Origin: Saprospiraceae bacterium
GTDB lineage: Bacteria > Bacteroidota > Bacteroidia > Chitinophagales > Saprospiraceae
NCBI GenBank assembly: GCA_020437105.1
Contig: JAGQWR010000039.1
Coordinates: forward strand, 1-64,000
Direction of reading: 5' to 3'
DNA length: 64,000 nucleotides
Part shown: positions 1 through 9,532 of the stretch, in pieces
How positions within the stretch are numbered: the first letter of the stretch is position 1
How the letters are laid out: every line of letters begins with the position of its first letter
Notes under the pieces: generated by a model
Told to the model about the DNA's origin: nothing
Databases searched by the model: none
Seen by the model: the letters and a program-made list of their open reading frames with translations, nothing else
Made by a program: the position numbers and the translations under genes

Positions 1-97
1 AAAAGACAGATTGGGCTACAATAGAGAAGTGGCTACTACCCAAGAGTAGTAAAAGCACTATTTTTTTCATGATTGTACGTTTTTGAAACTGCAGATG

Positions 98-1054
98 CTA
101 TTTCCAGCGCGCCATAGTCCAGACCTTGTGCTGAGCTTTCGACAGGAATGTCCAACATAGCAGGCGGCTTGTCTTCTGGCCTTGCGCCATTTCGATGACC
201 CGAATATCCAATGGTTTGACATCTTTCAAAGCATGAAATAAAATCGGCACATTGGTCTTTTTAGAAACCAGGCTGCTAAACCACAAGACCTGATTCTGAA
301 ATTGCACGCTTTCGCGAATCATGGTTTTGATAAAACCTACTTCGCCGCCTTTGGTCCAAAGCTCGCTTGGCCGGCCACCAAAATTGCGCTCACTTTTTCC
401 AGTTTCGCGCGTACCCAGATTTTTAGTTTTTCGGGAATTAGCCTCATGAGCCTCTTCTGCAGAAGCATGAAAAGGCGGATTACAGATGGCCACATCAAAA
501 AAGTCCTGCTCCTCAATAATACCTCGATAGATTCGGGAAGGCAGATTTTGTTTACGGATTACAATCGACTCCTTTAAACCGGGGTTTTGGGTTATTATCT
601 TCTGCGCATTGCCCATGGCCTCCGGATCCAGCTCGCTACCCACAAATGACCAACCATATTCAGCGTGCCCCAGCAAGGGATAAATACAATTAGCGCCTAC
701 CCCACTATCCAATACCCGTACCGTGCTACCTCGCGGAATCTTACCCCTATTTGAGCCAGCCAGCAGATCAGCAATATAATGAATGTGGTCTGCCCTTCCG
801 GGAATAGGCGGACAGAGATAAATCGACGGAATTTCCCAGTTTTTTATCCCATAGTGATGAAGCAACAAAGCTTTATTCAGGGTTTTTACTCCATCCGGGT
901 CACTAAAGTCAATGGTTTCATTACCATATTTATTGACAAATACATAATCACTCAATTCCGGAAAGGCCTGGCGCAACGCAGCCAAATCATAACGTTCGAG
1001 ATGTTTATTTCTGGGGTGAAGGGGTTTTACATCCTTATTTTTGTCTTTTTCCAT
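98..1054 (-). CDS. rlmF: 23S rRNA (adenine-N6)-methyltransferase, RlmF family
   Basis: Predicted SAM-dependent enzyme that makes N6-methyladenosine in 23S rRNA (A1618 in E. coli). The 318 residues match the family length. The N-terminus (about residues 12-90) carries the typical PLHPRNKH and CPPIPGRADHIHY stretches. The SAM-binding glycine-rich segment VLDSGVGANCIYPLLG is at about 114-129. The catalytic N6-adenine methylase signature NPPFHAS is at about 192-198, followed by a GGRPSELW segment typical of RlmF. It is monocistronic; its promoter side faces a MITE-like element at 1134-1302. The call rests on motif recognition of the YbiN/RlmF family, and the exact target base in this organism is inferred. 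Confidence 0.93.
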   Translation of the reverse strand: MEKDKNKDVKPLHPRNKHLERYDLAALRQAFPELSDYVFVNKYGNETIDFSDPDGVKTLNKALLLHHYGIKNWEIPSIYLCPPIPGRADHIHYIADLLAGSNRGKIPRGSTVRVLDSGVGANCIYPLLGHAEYGWSFVGSELDPEAMGNAQKIITQNPGLKESIVIRKQNLPSRIYRGIIEEQDFFDVAICNPPFHASAEEAHEANSRKTKNLGTRETGKSERNFGGRPSELWTKGGEVGFIKTMIRESVQFQNQVLWFSSLVSKKTNVPILFHALKDVKPLDIRVIEMAQGQKTSRLLCWTFLSKAQHKVWTMARWK

Positions 1055-1133
1055 GTGTTGGTCTGCTATGTCTATCCATTCATTCCGGAAAGACGGTAAT
1101 ATGCTGAGAGAACGTCTAAGCCCTTGATGCCAT

Positions 1134-1302
1134 TAGACTTGTCCAACTGGGTCTGAATGAGCGAAAGCGAAGCATCCGCCAAAGGCGGATTGAACAAGGC
1201 AAAAAACGTAGACGATGCCTTAGCATCGGCGAGGCTTTTTAACAAAGTGCAAGATAAAATTTGTCGCTTGCAGCCATTTGAGGCTCCAGTTGGACAAGTC
1301 TA
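1134..1302. mobile_element. MITE-like palindromic element, 169 bp
   Basis: A non-coding stretch is bounded by perfect 17-bp inverted repeats, TAGACTTGTCCAACTGG at 1134-1150 and its exact complement at 1286-1302. Two further perfect hairpins lie inside: ATCCGCC-AAA-GGCGGAT at 1174-1190 and CGATGC-CTTA-GCATCG at 1213-1228. If the outer TA is a target duplication, the repeats are 15 bp and the arrangement resembles IS630/mariner-type non-autonomous elements. Alternatively a 5-bp ATTAG repeat (1132-1136 and 1302-1306) could be the duplication. No ORF of its own is seen. It fills most of the 354-bp gap between the rlmF-like gene and the TPR gene; nothing else was recognised in that gap. A large structured RNA is the main alternative. 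Confidence 0.6.
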
Positions 1303-1408
1303 TTAGTCAGGCCGAAGATAAGAAGCACTTGCAGAATCAATCTCATTGAAAAAATAAAATTAGAGCAGCACCTGGTAAAAGGAGTGTGTAAAAGGCAAAT
1401 GCACCATT

Positions 1409-2302
1409 CTAACCCAACCTAAACAAGCGATTATAATCAACCAGGGTGATCTGCTTCCAGGCCCGGAGTACTTCCAGCGCCGTGGTCGCTTTTTGACCAG
1501 CCAATGCAACAATGGAGAAGGCAATCGGATCTGAATCCTCGTGGAGTTCCCGATAATATTCCATACCATCAGGACGGGTCCAGTTGGTCTGACGCTCAGA
1601 TTTGCTCCAGTTGTCAAAACCTAACCCCCGTTGTGCACATAACTTTCGTAGAAAATCTAATTGAAGGGTATCGGAAGTATGCAGAATAGCCGAAAAGGTT
1701 TGCGTATGTGCCATCTTAAGACGTTCTAATTCCCGGTAAACCGGATAAACTTCTTTACGCACTATTACGCGGTCTGTATCGCGCAGGTCAATTAAAATCA
1801 GATCGCCATAATGATAACCTGAAGATGGTTGTGGAATAGATCGCACCAGTGCTTGCACGGGATCAATTCGATCTGCTAAAACAACTTCCTGTCCATGGAT
1901 TGTATCCAGCGCCAAAGCGATAGATTCGGGTTTATGAAATCCCGCATGGCCGTTTTTGGGATAGTCAAGTTTGTTCCATGCCAGGCGCGCTACCTGATAT
2001 TTTCCCATCGCTGTAGCTGATAAGCCCAGATCCTGCCAGGCTTCTTTTTTACCCGGTTCGCGATCCAACACACAAAGTGAATAATGCATGAGGGGTTTCC
2101 ATTCCCGGCGGCGGCGGTATATCTGTGCCAGCTCCCAAAATGGTTGCACCCATTCAGGTTCTTTACGCAGCAATATTCGAAATAATTTTACAGCTGTATA
2201 AACATCTCCCTCCTGATCTGAACGCATAGCACGCTCCAGCAACTCCTCCGGAGTTTCATTCCCATAACCCATCCAATTTGCTGCTCGGCTCATAATTTGC
2301 AA
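1409..2302 (-). CDS. TPR-containing protein of unknown function
   Basis: A 297-residue soluble protein with no signal peptide. Residues about 15-110 look like two to three tetratricopeptide-type helix pairs (ELLERAMRSDQEGDVYTAVKLF, then EPEWVQPFWELAQIYRRR, then GKKEAWQDLGLSATAMGKYQVA), a protein-interaction scaffold. The C-terminal 180 residues contain an acidic strand-like segment (GDLILIDLRDTDRVIV) and many Trp and Tyr; I do not recognise this domain. Start: ATG at 2302 or a second ATG three codons later. It is divergent from the oxoprolinase gene with 90 bp between them. The role is unknown. Confidence 0.7.
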   Translation of the reverse strand: MQIMSRAANWMGYGNETPEELLERAMRSDQEGDVYTAVKLFRILLRKEPEWVQPFWELAQIYRRRREWKPLMHYSLCVLDREPGKKEAWQDLGLSATAMGKYQVARLAWNKLDYPKNGHAGFHKPESIALALDTIHGQEVVLADRIDPVQALVRSIPQPSSGYHYGDLILIDLRDTDRVIVRKEVYPVYRELERLKMAHTQTFSAILHTSDTLQLDFLRKLCAQRGLGFDNWSKSERQTNWTRPDGMEYYRELHEDSDPIAFSIVALAGQKATTALEVLRAWKQITLVDYNRLFRLG

Positions 2303-2392
2303 TATATGCTAAAAATCTACATGATGCTTAACGCCCCGCCAGATGCGATGTAAGCCACACAGCATTCCCCCCAATCATCGTACATTGTGCTT

Positions 2393-5300
2393 ATGAAAAC
2401 CAATGCTAAAACCTGGAAAATATTTGTTGATACAGGGGGTACCTTCACCGACTGTATGGGCATTGGACCTTCCGGGAAATGGCTGCGTACAAAAGTCCTG
2501 AGTAGCGGTATCCTTCGAGCCACTCTTACAAAACAACTTGGTTCAAATCAATATAGTTTTCAACATAATTGGAATCATACAGCCGCCATTTTTCAAGGGT
2601 ATAACCTTCGCTTTCCACTGCACCCCAAATCTGGTGTTTTTCAGATTCTGGAGCTGGACCCGCAAACGGGTTTGATAAAACTTGATCGCCCGGCAAGATT
2701 TCCAATGCCCTCCACGATCGAAATTTACGCCGACGAGGAAGCACCCATCCTCGGGGCACGCATATTAACTCAAACCCCTCTAAATAAATTGTTGCCTGCT
2801 ACTGAGTTTCGGCTCGGTACTACCCGTGGCACCAATGCCTTGCTCGAACACAAGGGAGCAAAAACACTTCTACTGACCTCCCGCGGATTTAAAGATTTGC
2901 TCCTGATCGGAAATCAACAACGGCCTGATCTTTTTCAGCTGGACATTCCGCCAAGAGCCCGTTTTCAATCGGATGTGCTCGAAGTTGAAGAACGACTGGA
3001 TGTCACCGGCTTCCCGATAATCCCGTTGGAAGAAACCGAGATCCGGCGCATCCTGGCCTATTGTCAAAAAACACAACCCGAAGCCATTGCCGTTTGCCTG
3101 ATCCATAGTTACCTCCAACCGGAACACGAAAACCGGATTGCACATGCCTTACGGGCAGCCGGATTCCAAACAGTTTGTGCCTCCAATGAACTCCTGACCA
3201 CCATCGGGTTCCTCGCACGCACACAGACCTGTGTCCTCAATGCCTACCTGCTTCCGGTTTTATCCGGATACCTGGACCGCATCCAATCAAAGCTTCCCAA
3301 TAGCAGCCTCCAGTTGATGACGAGCTCTGGTGGCCTGTGGCCCCGGGAAGCTTTTCGGCCGGTAGAGAGTCTGTTAAGCGGACCGGCTGGCGGGGTGGTT
3401 GGCGCCAAAAATATTGCACAGAACCTCGGATTCGATCGACTGCTTTGTTTTGACATGGGGGGTACGAGTACCGACACCGCACATTATAACGGACACTTTG
3501 ATTACCATTACCAGAGCGAAGCGGCAGGCTGGGAACTCCTTGTACCAGCACTCGGCATCGAAACCGTTGCCGCCGGTGGCGGCTCCATTTGTTACCTGAA
3601 AAATGGCCGACTTCAAGTTGGTCCGGAAAGCGCAGGAGCCTACCCCGGACCTGCGTGTTATGGAGCAGGTGGCCCGCTAACTATTACAGATGTGAATGTG
3701 TTACTCGGTAAAATGGCACCTGATAAATTAAGCATTCCTATCAATACAGAAGCGGCTCTCAACGCACTCGACCAGCTCCTGCTGGAACTAAATAAACAAA
3801 GCCGGAAGGCCTACAGCCAACAAGGTGTACTGGAAGGCCTGATCCGAATTGCGAATGAAAAAATGGCCGAAGCTATTCGGCGTATTTCAGTGTCTGCCGG
3901 ATTTGATCCCTCCGAATACCCCTTGCTGGCTTTTGGTGGCGCAGGCGGATTGCATGCCTGTAAATTAGCCGAACAGCTACGGATTTCTAAAGTCATTCTC
4001 CCAAAAGATGGCGGCCTGCTCAGCGCCTACGGTATCGGACAAGCACAAATTGAACGCTGGGCCGAAAGGCAGATCCTTCAGCCTTTCACCGATTGCCAGG
4101 ACCGTTTCCGGGAATGGTTTCTGAAACTGGAGCAGGAAGCCTTTTCGGCAGTACAGAATAGTATAGACACTGATTTATCGCCCCAAATCCAACGTCGCAG
4201 TATTTTTCTTCGCTTCCGCGGACAATCTGAAAGTCTGGAGACACCTTGGTCGGAAGAACAGGATGTGCTCCAACTATTCTATGAAAAATACAAACAACAA
4301 TATGGTCATGTCCCGAATCATCCGGTCGAAGTAGATCTTATTCGCTTGCTGGCTTCCGGGCCGACGAGGATAATATCGGCAGATCAGCATACCGGGAAAA
4401 AAACGGTCCATTTTCATTTCCTACAGCCCACCGTTGCTGAACTGCCCCCCGTGCGGGTGTATGACTGGGACGAGCTCCCGGCTGGAGTTAAACTCAATGG
4501 TCCGCTGATTTTGACAAACCCATTTTCTACTGCTTATGTAGAATCCGGCTGGTCACTAGAATTGACATCCAGTGGTGATGCCTTATTGACCAGTATTAAA
4601 AAAAACAAACTCAATGACCCGGATGGGGAAGCCATTCAATTGGAGTTGTTCACCAACCGTTTTACTGCTATTGCGCGGGAAATGGGTGTCATGCTACAGC
4701 GTTCAGCTTTTTCGGTAAACATCCGGGATCGCCTGGATTTCTCGTGTGGCCTGCTCGATCCGGCAGGCAACCTTTTAGTGAATGCCCCACACATCCCTGT
4801 ACACTTGGGAAGCCTGGGCCTTTGCGCTCGTTTATCACTGGAAGCCTGTCCGCTCCAGGCTGGCGAAATCCTCATCACCAATCATCCAAAATTCGGCGGT
4901 TCTCATTTACCGGATGTAACCCTGCTGGCACCGGTATTTACAGAGGAGCAAAAACTAATTGGCTACGTCATCAACCGGGCACACCATGCCGAGATCGGCG
5001 GACTCACGCCCGGTTCCATGCCGACCAATGCCCGATCCTTGATGGAGGAAGGCGTAGTAATACCACCTACTAAAATCGCCCGTAATGGGCAGGTCGATTG
5101 GCCATTAGTAGAAGCAATTTTTCAAAACGCCAGGTATCCCTCCCGTGCTGTAACAGAAAACCTGGCAGACATCCGGGCAGCACTGGCTGCCTTACAAAGT
5201 GGCCAGAAAAAGTTACAGTCCATGGTTAATCAATTTGGATTGGAATCGGTTCAACTTTACATGACAGCCATTCGCCGACAGGCAAAAAATGCACTCGAAA

Positions 5301-6163
5301 GTGCACTCGAAAAAAGGGGCAATGGTGTCTGGAATGCCCTGGAGAAATTAGACGATGGGCACAGGATAAGCCTGAAAATAGAAATAAAAAACAAGCGTAT
5401 TTTGTTTGACTTTGACGGCACTTCAGGCGTTCACCCCGGAAATTTAAACGCCAACCGATCCATTGTTTACAGTGCCATCTTATATGTATTGCGGTTGTTG
5501 TGCCGCGATCAGATTCCATTAAACGAGGGCTTACTTGAACCGGTGGAAATCCGATTACCGCTTTCGTTTCTGAATCCCCATTTTCCCGACAATCCGGCAG
5601 ACTGCCCGGCTGTGGTTGGAGGGAACACGGAGGTCAGCCAGCGCCTGGTTGATACCTTATTATTGCCATTCGACCTGGTCGCTTGCGGACATGGGAGCAT
5701 GAATAATTTTCTTTTTGGGAATGCCCACTATGGTTATTATGAAACGATTGGCGGAGGTAGCGGAGCCGGACCAGGCTTTGCCGGTCGGGATGCAGTACAC
5801 CAACACATGACCAATACCAGAATTACGGATCCGGAAATTCTGGAGAAACGCTTCCCGGTGCGCTTACGCGAATTTTCCATTCGAAAAAACTCCGGTGGTA
5901 CGGGGCGGTGGCCGGGTGGCAACGGCATTATCCGGGAGATTGAATTTTTGGAACCCGTAGTCTTCACCCTGATCTCCCAACATCGAAGAGAACAGCCTTA
6001 TGGCAAGGCTGGCGGAAATCCCGGTGTGACCGGCCGTCAATTTTTGATTGAGGCTGATGGCAAAAAAACGCTTCTGAATGGAACGGATAGCCGGAAACTT
6101 CAAGCAGGTGACCGCATAAGGATAGAAACTCCGGGCGGAGGGGCTTGGGGGAATCCGGATTGA
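2393..6163 (+). CDS. 5-oxoprolinase / hydantoinase HyuA-HyuB fusion
   Basis: A large cytoplasmic enzyme of the ATP-dependent 5-oxoprolinase / N-methylhydantoinase / acetone-carboxylase superfamily. The N-terminal HyuA half (about residues 10-740) begins with the actin-fold phosphate loop FVDTGGTFTD, has a second phosphate-binding loop FDMGGTSTD, and has the FGGAGGLHA segment. The C-terminal HyuB half (about 746-1256) begins near ELFTNRFTAIAREMGVMLQRSAFS and ends in the GGGGxG-like tail GGGAWGNPD. The fused order A then B, about 1,250 residues, matches eukaryote-like and bacterial OXP enzymes, so hydrolysis of 5-oxoproline to glutamate is the likeliest reaction. ATG at 2393 is preferred over an in-frame GTG six bases upstream. 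It is convergent with the mevalonate operon (15 bp between stops). Confidence 0.92.
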   Translation: MKTNAKTWKIFVDTGGTFTDCMGIGPSGKWLRTKVLSSGILRATLTKQLGSNQYSFQHNWNHTAAIFQGYNLRFPLHPKSGVFQILELDPQTGLIKLDRPARFPMPSTIEIYADEEAPILGARILTQTPLNKLLPATEFRLGTTRGTNALLEHKGAKTLLLTSRGFKDLLLIGNQQRPDLFQLDIPPRARFQSDVLEVEERLDVTGFPIIPLEETEIRRILAYCQKTQPEAIAVCLIHSYLQPEHENRIAHALRAAGFQTVCASNELLTTIGFLARTQTCVLNAYLLPVLSGYLDRIQSKLPNSSLQLMTSSGGLWPREAFRPVESLLSGPAGGVVGAKNIAQNLGFDRLLCFDMGGTSTDTAHYNGHFDYHYQSEAAGWELLVPALGIETVAAGGGSICYLKNGRLQVGPESAGAYPGPACYGAGGPLTITDVNVLLGKMAPDKLSIPINTEAALNALDQLLLELNKQSRKAYSQQGVLEGLIRIANEKMAEAIRRISVSAGFDPSEYPLLAFGGAGGLHACKLAEQLRISKVILPKDGGLLSAYGIGQAQIERWAERQILQPFTDCQDRFREWFLKLEQEAFSAVQNSIDTDLSPQIQRRSIFLRFRGQSESLETPWSEEQDVLQLFYEKYKQQYGHVPNHPVEVDLIRLLASGPTRIISADQHTGKKTVHFHFLQPTVAELPPVRVYDWDELPAGVKLNGPLILTNPFSTAYVESGWSLELTSSGDALLTSIKKNKLNDPDGEAIQLELFTNRFTAIAREMGVMLQRSAFSVNIRDRLDFSCGLLDPAGNLLVNAPHIPVHLGSLGLCARLSLEACPLQAGEILITNHPKFGGSHLPDVTLLAPVFTEEQKLIGYVINRAHHAEIGGLTPGSMPTNARSLMEEGVVIPPTKIARNGQVDWPLVEAIFQNARYPSRAVTENLADIRAALAALQSGQKKLQSMVNQFGLESVQLYMTAIRRQAKNALESALEKRGNGVWNALEKLDDGHRISLKIEIKNKRILFDFDGTSGVHPGNLNANRSIVYSAILYVLRLLCRDQIPLNEGLLEPVEIRLPLSFLNPHFPDNPADCPAVVGGNTEVSQRLVDTLLLPFDLVACGHGSMNNFLFGNAHYGYYETIGGGSGAGPGFAGRDAVHQHMTNTRITDPEILEKRFPVRLREFSIRKNSGGTGRWPGGNGIIREIEFLEPVVFTLISQHRREQPYGKAGGNPGVTGRQFLIEADGKKTLLNGTDSRKLQAGDRIRIETPGGGAWGNPD

Positions 6164-6177
6164 TTAAAACCTGAAAA

Positions 6178-7095
6178 TCAACAAAGCACTATTTCCGAAA
6201 AGGGAAAGATCGTTTTAAACCCCGCTGAGTGAAAATAGTCTTTTACGGCTTTCGCCGAAAGGCCGCCCGAACTCACCAGAACGAAATCGCCACCCCAGGC
6301 TCCGAGGGATTTTACCACGCCGGGAAAATCCGAAAAATGCAAATCCTGTACTCTGGTGAGATCGAGTAATTGAGACAGGAGCAATTCATGCTCCTGAAGC
6401 AGGCCTTCAAAATTTTCGCGTGTTTTTACTTCAACAAGCTGCTCACTAAGGGCCGAAACCTGTTGTATCTCTTTTTGCAACAAGGTTTCCCGTTGCCGAT
6501 AGCGTTGGATGCCTTCCCGGCTATTCTGCTTTTTTCCGAGATAAACCAAAAAAAGTGCTTCCCGAAAAGGCCAGTCTAAACGAATGGGGGCAAACTGTGG
6601 CTGCGGGTCGCGCCAAAACATAAAGGGGCCACTTGCTCCTGCGGCAATCAGGTCATAGCCGGAGCCGCCAAAGCTCTGATCCAGTAAAAAAAACGGATCA
6701 ACATTTGCCCATTTGGATAACATATAGATTAGGGTAGAGCTGCTTCCAAAACCCCATTCAGCCGGAAACTCTAATCTGGTAGTGGCCTGTTTTTTATTTG
6801 CCTTTTCGGCGAAAGCCGGATTTTGAGAACATATGGCTACAAATAACTCTTGCAAGCGTTTTGCAATATGGAGATCTGATGACTCCAGCACTTCCCAGTC
6901 TGAGACCGAAAATCGGCCTTGAAACCAGCTGGACCCGTCTAACAAAAAACTTTGCCACAAAAGTTGGCCTGCTTGACCGGATTCACTTATTTCCAGGGTT
7001 TGGCCAGCGCGGGTTGGCACCGCCAGTCCTTTTGCTCCACTGAGAACGACATATTCCCCACTGAGGAGCAATTTCCCATTTCCCCGAAATATCAA
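6178..7095 (-). CDS. GYDIA-family GHMP kinase (mevalonate pathway)
   Basis: A small-molecule kinase of the GHMP superfamily, 305 residues. The substrate-side segment GKLLLSGEYVVLSGAKGLAVP is at about 7-27. The phosphate-binding loop EWGFGSSSTL is at about 113-122. The diagnostic GYDLIAAGASGP stretch, for which the Bacteroidota 'GYDIA' subfamily is named, is at about 146-157. It is the last gene of a three-gene operon; its ATG overlaps the end of the HMG-CoA reductase gene by 4 bp (ATGA), implying translational coupling. The context makes phosphorylation of mevalonate or a mevalonate phosphate the probable job. Which of these it acts on cannot be read from sequence. Confidence 0.9.
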   Translation of the reverse strand: MIFRGNGKLLLSGEYVVLSGAKGLAVPTRAGQTLEISESGQAGQLLWQSFLLDGSSWFQGRFSVSDWEVLESSDLHIAKRLQELFVAICSQNPAFAEKANKKQATTRLEFPAEWGFGSSSTLIYMLSKWANVDPFFLLDQSFGGSGYDLIAAGASGPFMFWRDPQPQFAPIRLDWPFREALFLVYLGKKQNSREGIQRYRQRETLLQKEIQQVSALSEQLVEVKTRENFEGLLQEHELLLSQLLDLTRVQDLHFSDFPGVVKSLGAWGGDFVLVSSGGLSAKAVKDYFHSAGFKTIFPFSEIVLC

Positions 7096-8447
7096 CCGGG
7101 AATTGTTTTTGCCCGGAAAATTTCTAAAAACTCCCGGACAGCCGAAAAGGAAACAACCTTATCACTAAAGTAGGAGAAGGCTTCTCCGACTTCCAGCTCA
7201 CTCGCTCCAAAATGGGTTAGTATATTATGCAGGTGCATTTTCATATGCCCTTGTTGTATGCCGGTTGTAATCAGGGAGCGTACGGCTGCAAAATTTTGTG
7301 CCAGCCCGGCTACGGCGATAATCTCCATTAATTCTTTGGCAGAAGGATTCCCCAACAATTCCAGCGATTTACGTGCGATGGGATGCAGGCGCGTTAATCC
7401 GCCAACCGTACCCAGGGCAATGGGGAGATCCAGCCAAAATCGAAATTTGCCATCTTTCACCTCACACTGGCTCAGGCTCCGGTATTGTCCATCCCGGGAC
7501 GCGTAGGCATGTCCGCAGGCTTCTACAGCCCGAAAATCATTTGCTGTGGCGAGCACGACCGCATCAATCCCATTAAATATGCCTTTGTTGTGGGTTGTTG
7601 CCCGATACGGATCAATTTGGGCGATTCGTACGGCCTTGGCAAACTTATCCGCAAAGGCATCGGCCGTTATAGCTTCAACACAGGGGTCTAAGTCCTCTAC
7701 CGGACATTCTACCCAGGCACGCACCAGGCATTCTGGTGTATAATTGGATAGAATAGACATAATCACATCGACTTCCTGTTCTTCTTCTGAAAAGGCAGTT
7801 TGTTTCTTGAAAAAAGCGCGCAGGCTGTCTGCATATGATTCCAGCACGGAGTTGATAAAATTGGCTCCCATGCTATCGCAGGTTTCAAAAGAAACGCGTA
7901 ATTGGTAAAAATCTGTTTCCAGGTGGGTCATATCGAGGAGTTGGATATCCAGCACTCCGCCACCCCGGTTTTCCATATTTGCGGTAATAGGAGCAGCATC
8001 GCGTATCAGCTGTTCTTTTAATGCCGGGAATACAGATCCTAATAGTTGGATGGAGCCTTTCCAGGTAAAATGCACCTGTCCGATTTTGGTCGTTTTAATC
8101 ACTTGGGCATGAAAGCCGCCTCTATCCAACCAGTATTTGGCAGCACTGGATGCCGCGGCTACCACAGAGCTCTCCTCGATCACCATTGGCAGGGCGTAAA
8201 TCTTGCCATTGATCTGAAAGTTTGGTGCAATACCAAAAGGGAGATAGTAATTACTGATCGTGTTTTCGCTAAATCCGTCGAAGATGTGTTGTTGGGCTTC
8301 ATCTGAGTGCCAAAAGCTCATCAATTCGCGCATCACATTTTCCGGATCTTTGAAAAAGTGCTTTACGAGCCATTCCAGCTTACCTTTTTTCGATAATTTC
8401 GAAAAGCCGGATATCGTCTTTTGTTTTTGCATGTACAAACGTTTCAA
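7092..8447 (-). CDS. hydroxymethylglutaryl-CoA reductase, class II
   Basis: Interconverts HMG-CoA and mevalonate, the committed step of mevalonate-route isoprenoid synthesis. It is 451 residues. The catalytic Glu lies in PMVIEESSVVAAASSAAKYW (about 88-107), which matches class II (bacterial) enzymes. Other motifs are CDSMGANFIN (the family's DxMGxN), NKGIFNGIDAVVLATAND with the catalytic Lys, and GHMKMHLHNIL near the C-terminus with the catalytic His. The ATG at 8447 is followed by another possible start five codons in (MQKQKT). It sits 9 bp after the type 2 IPP isomerase gene and overlaps the GHMP kinase gene by 4 bp. Class II enzymes often degrade mevalonate, but the operon context here indicates biosynthesis. 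Confidence 0.94.
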   Translation of the reverse strand: MKRLYMQKQKTISGFSKLSKKGKLEWLVKHFFKDPENVMRELMSFWHSDEAQQHIFDGFSENTISNYYLPFGIAPNFQINGKIYALPMVIEESSVVAAASSAAKYWLDRGGFHAQVIKTTKIGQVHFTWKGSIQLLGSVFPALKEQLIRDAAPITANMENRGGGVLDIQLLDMTHLETDFYQLRVSFETCDSMGANFINSVLESYADSLRAFFKKQTAFSEEEQEVDVIMSILSNYTPECLVRAWVECPVEDLDPCVEAITADAFADKFAKAVRIAQIDPYRATTHNKGIFNGIDAVVLATANDFRAVEACGHAYASRDGQYRSLSQCEVKDGKFRFWLDLPIALGTVGGLTRLHPIARKSLELLGNPSAKELMEIIAVAGLAQNFAAVRSLITTGIQQGHMKMHLHNILTHFGASELEVGEAFSYFSDKVVSFSAVREFLEIFRAKTIPG

Positions 8448-8456
8448 TACGCGTAT

Positions 8457-9506
8457 TTACGAGCGAACCCGGAGGTAAGCGTTTGCTAATTCCAGGCCTC
8501 GGATTTGGCCGGCAACATACCTTTGCAATTCAGGGTACTCGCCTCGGGCGTGTTTCAAAAAGCCGGAGGCTTGGCCATAAATAGCCGGGAGGCCTACTTT
8601 CTTTGTAAGATAATAACCATCGAGAAAATTACCGACCCCACCTGAAATTATAATCTGGTTACATTGCCGCTCAGAGCCGAGTTCATCAATCAATTGATTG
8701 GTCATGGTAACCATATCCGAAGCACTGTGTCCTACTTGCGCGAGGGCTCCAAATAGATCCTGCTTTTCTGACTCACTACGCAGCAGTTCGAGGCGGGCAA
8801 AGTTTGTTCCGCCGTTGGCTGCAAAATCAACGGCTGCGAGCGGTAGTTTTAAAAGTTCGCGGAGACTGTTTAGACCAAAGCCCTGCCCTACTTCTTTCAC
8901 AATAACCGGGGCGTTCAACAAATCGAGTACCGTTTTGATCGTATCCAGGGGCGGTTTTTTAAACCGGTCGCCTTCCGGCTGAAGCCATTCCTGTAAAGGG
9001 TTTACATGAATAATCAATCCGCTGGCCCGCAATTTATCGAGCAAATCCACCACCAATTGAATCTGACCATTTTCCAGCACCTCTTCGAGTTGTGCGATAC
9101 CCAGATTAGCGTATAAGGGAAGGTCCTCTCCGATGAGGTCGCGCACATCAAAATCATTCAGGTGTTCATCACTATATAAAAGTGCCCGGCAGGACCCAAG
9201 GCCCATACCGAAACCAAACTCCTGGCAGGCTTTTGCAAGATTATGATTAATGGTACCGGCCCAATCAGTACCACCGGTCATACTGGAGACCCAGAGCGGG
9301 GCCTTCATTTGGTGGCCTAAAAATTGGAATTCCGGCAGGCTTCCAGCTTGTGGGTGCGCAGCCAGCAGGGGTTCATAATAGAAGCGATTATCCAGTTGCA
9401 AACGAGAAATCTGCGATTGAAATGCCAGGTCAATATGATCTCGTTTGCGGCTCACTGCCGTCGGATCCTGATCCTGATTTTTATCTGTTGTATCGAGTTT
9501 ATCCAT
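8457..9506 (-). CDS. fni: type 2 isopentenyl-diphosphate delta-isomerase
   Basis: An FMN- and NAD(P)H-dependent TIM-barrel enzyme that interconverts IPP and DMAPP. It is 349 residues, the usual length. Visible signatures are RKRDHIDLA near the N-terminus, SSMTGGTDWAGTIN, GMGLGSCRALL, HVNPLQEWLQPEGD (the conserved NxxQE region), VKEVGQGFGLN, and the C-terminal GGVGNFLDGYYLTKK. It is the first gene of the mevalonate operon (fni, HMG-CoA reductase, GHMP kinase). A promoter-like TTTG-N23-TAACTTTG lies just upstream, which makes a leader of only about 20-25 nt. Confidence 0.95.
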   Translation of the reverse strand: MDKLDTTDKNQDQDPTAVSRKRDHIDLAFQSQISRLQLDNRFYYEPLLAAHPQAGSLPEFQFLGHQMKAPLWVSSMTGGTDWAGTINHNLAKACQEFGFGMGLGSCRALLYSDEHLNDFDVRDLIGEDLPLYANLGIAQLEEVLENGQIQLVVDLLDKLRASGLIIHVNPLQEWLQPEGDRFKKPPLDTIKTVLDLLNAPVIVKEVGQGFGLNSLRELLKLPLAAVDFAANGGTNFARLELLRSESEKQDLFGALAQVGHSASDMVTMTNQLIDELGSERQCNQIIISGGVGNFLDGYYLTKKVGLPAIYGQASGFLKHARGEYPELQRYVAGQIRGLELANAYLRVRS

Positions 9507-9532
9507 TTGGGAAGTCGTATGCCCCTTTTATG

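Noticed and set aside
20..70. Possible terminator CTACTACCCAAGAGTAGTA followed by T-run at the left edge
   Set aside because: The stem is only five pairs and the T-run is separated from it by about ten bases; its gene would lie outside the window.
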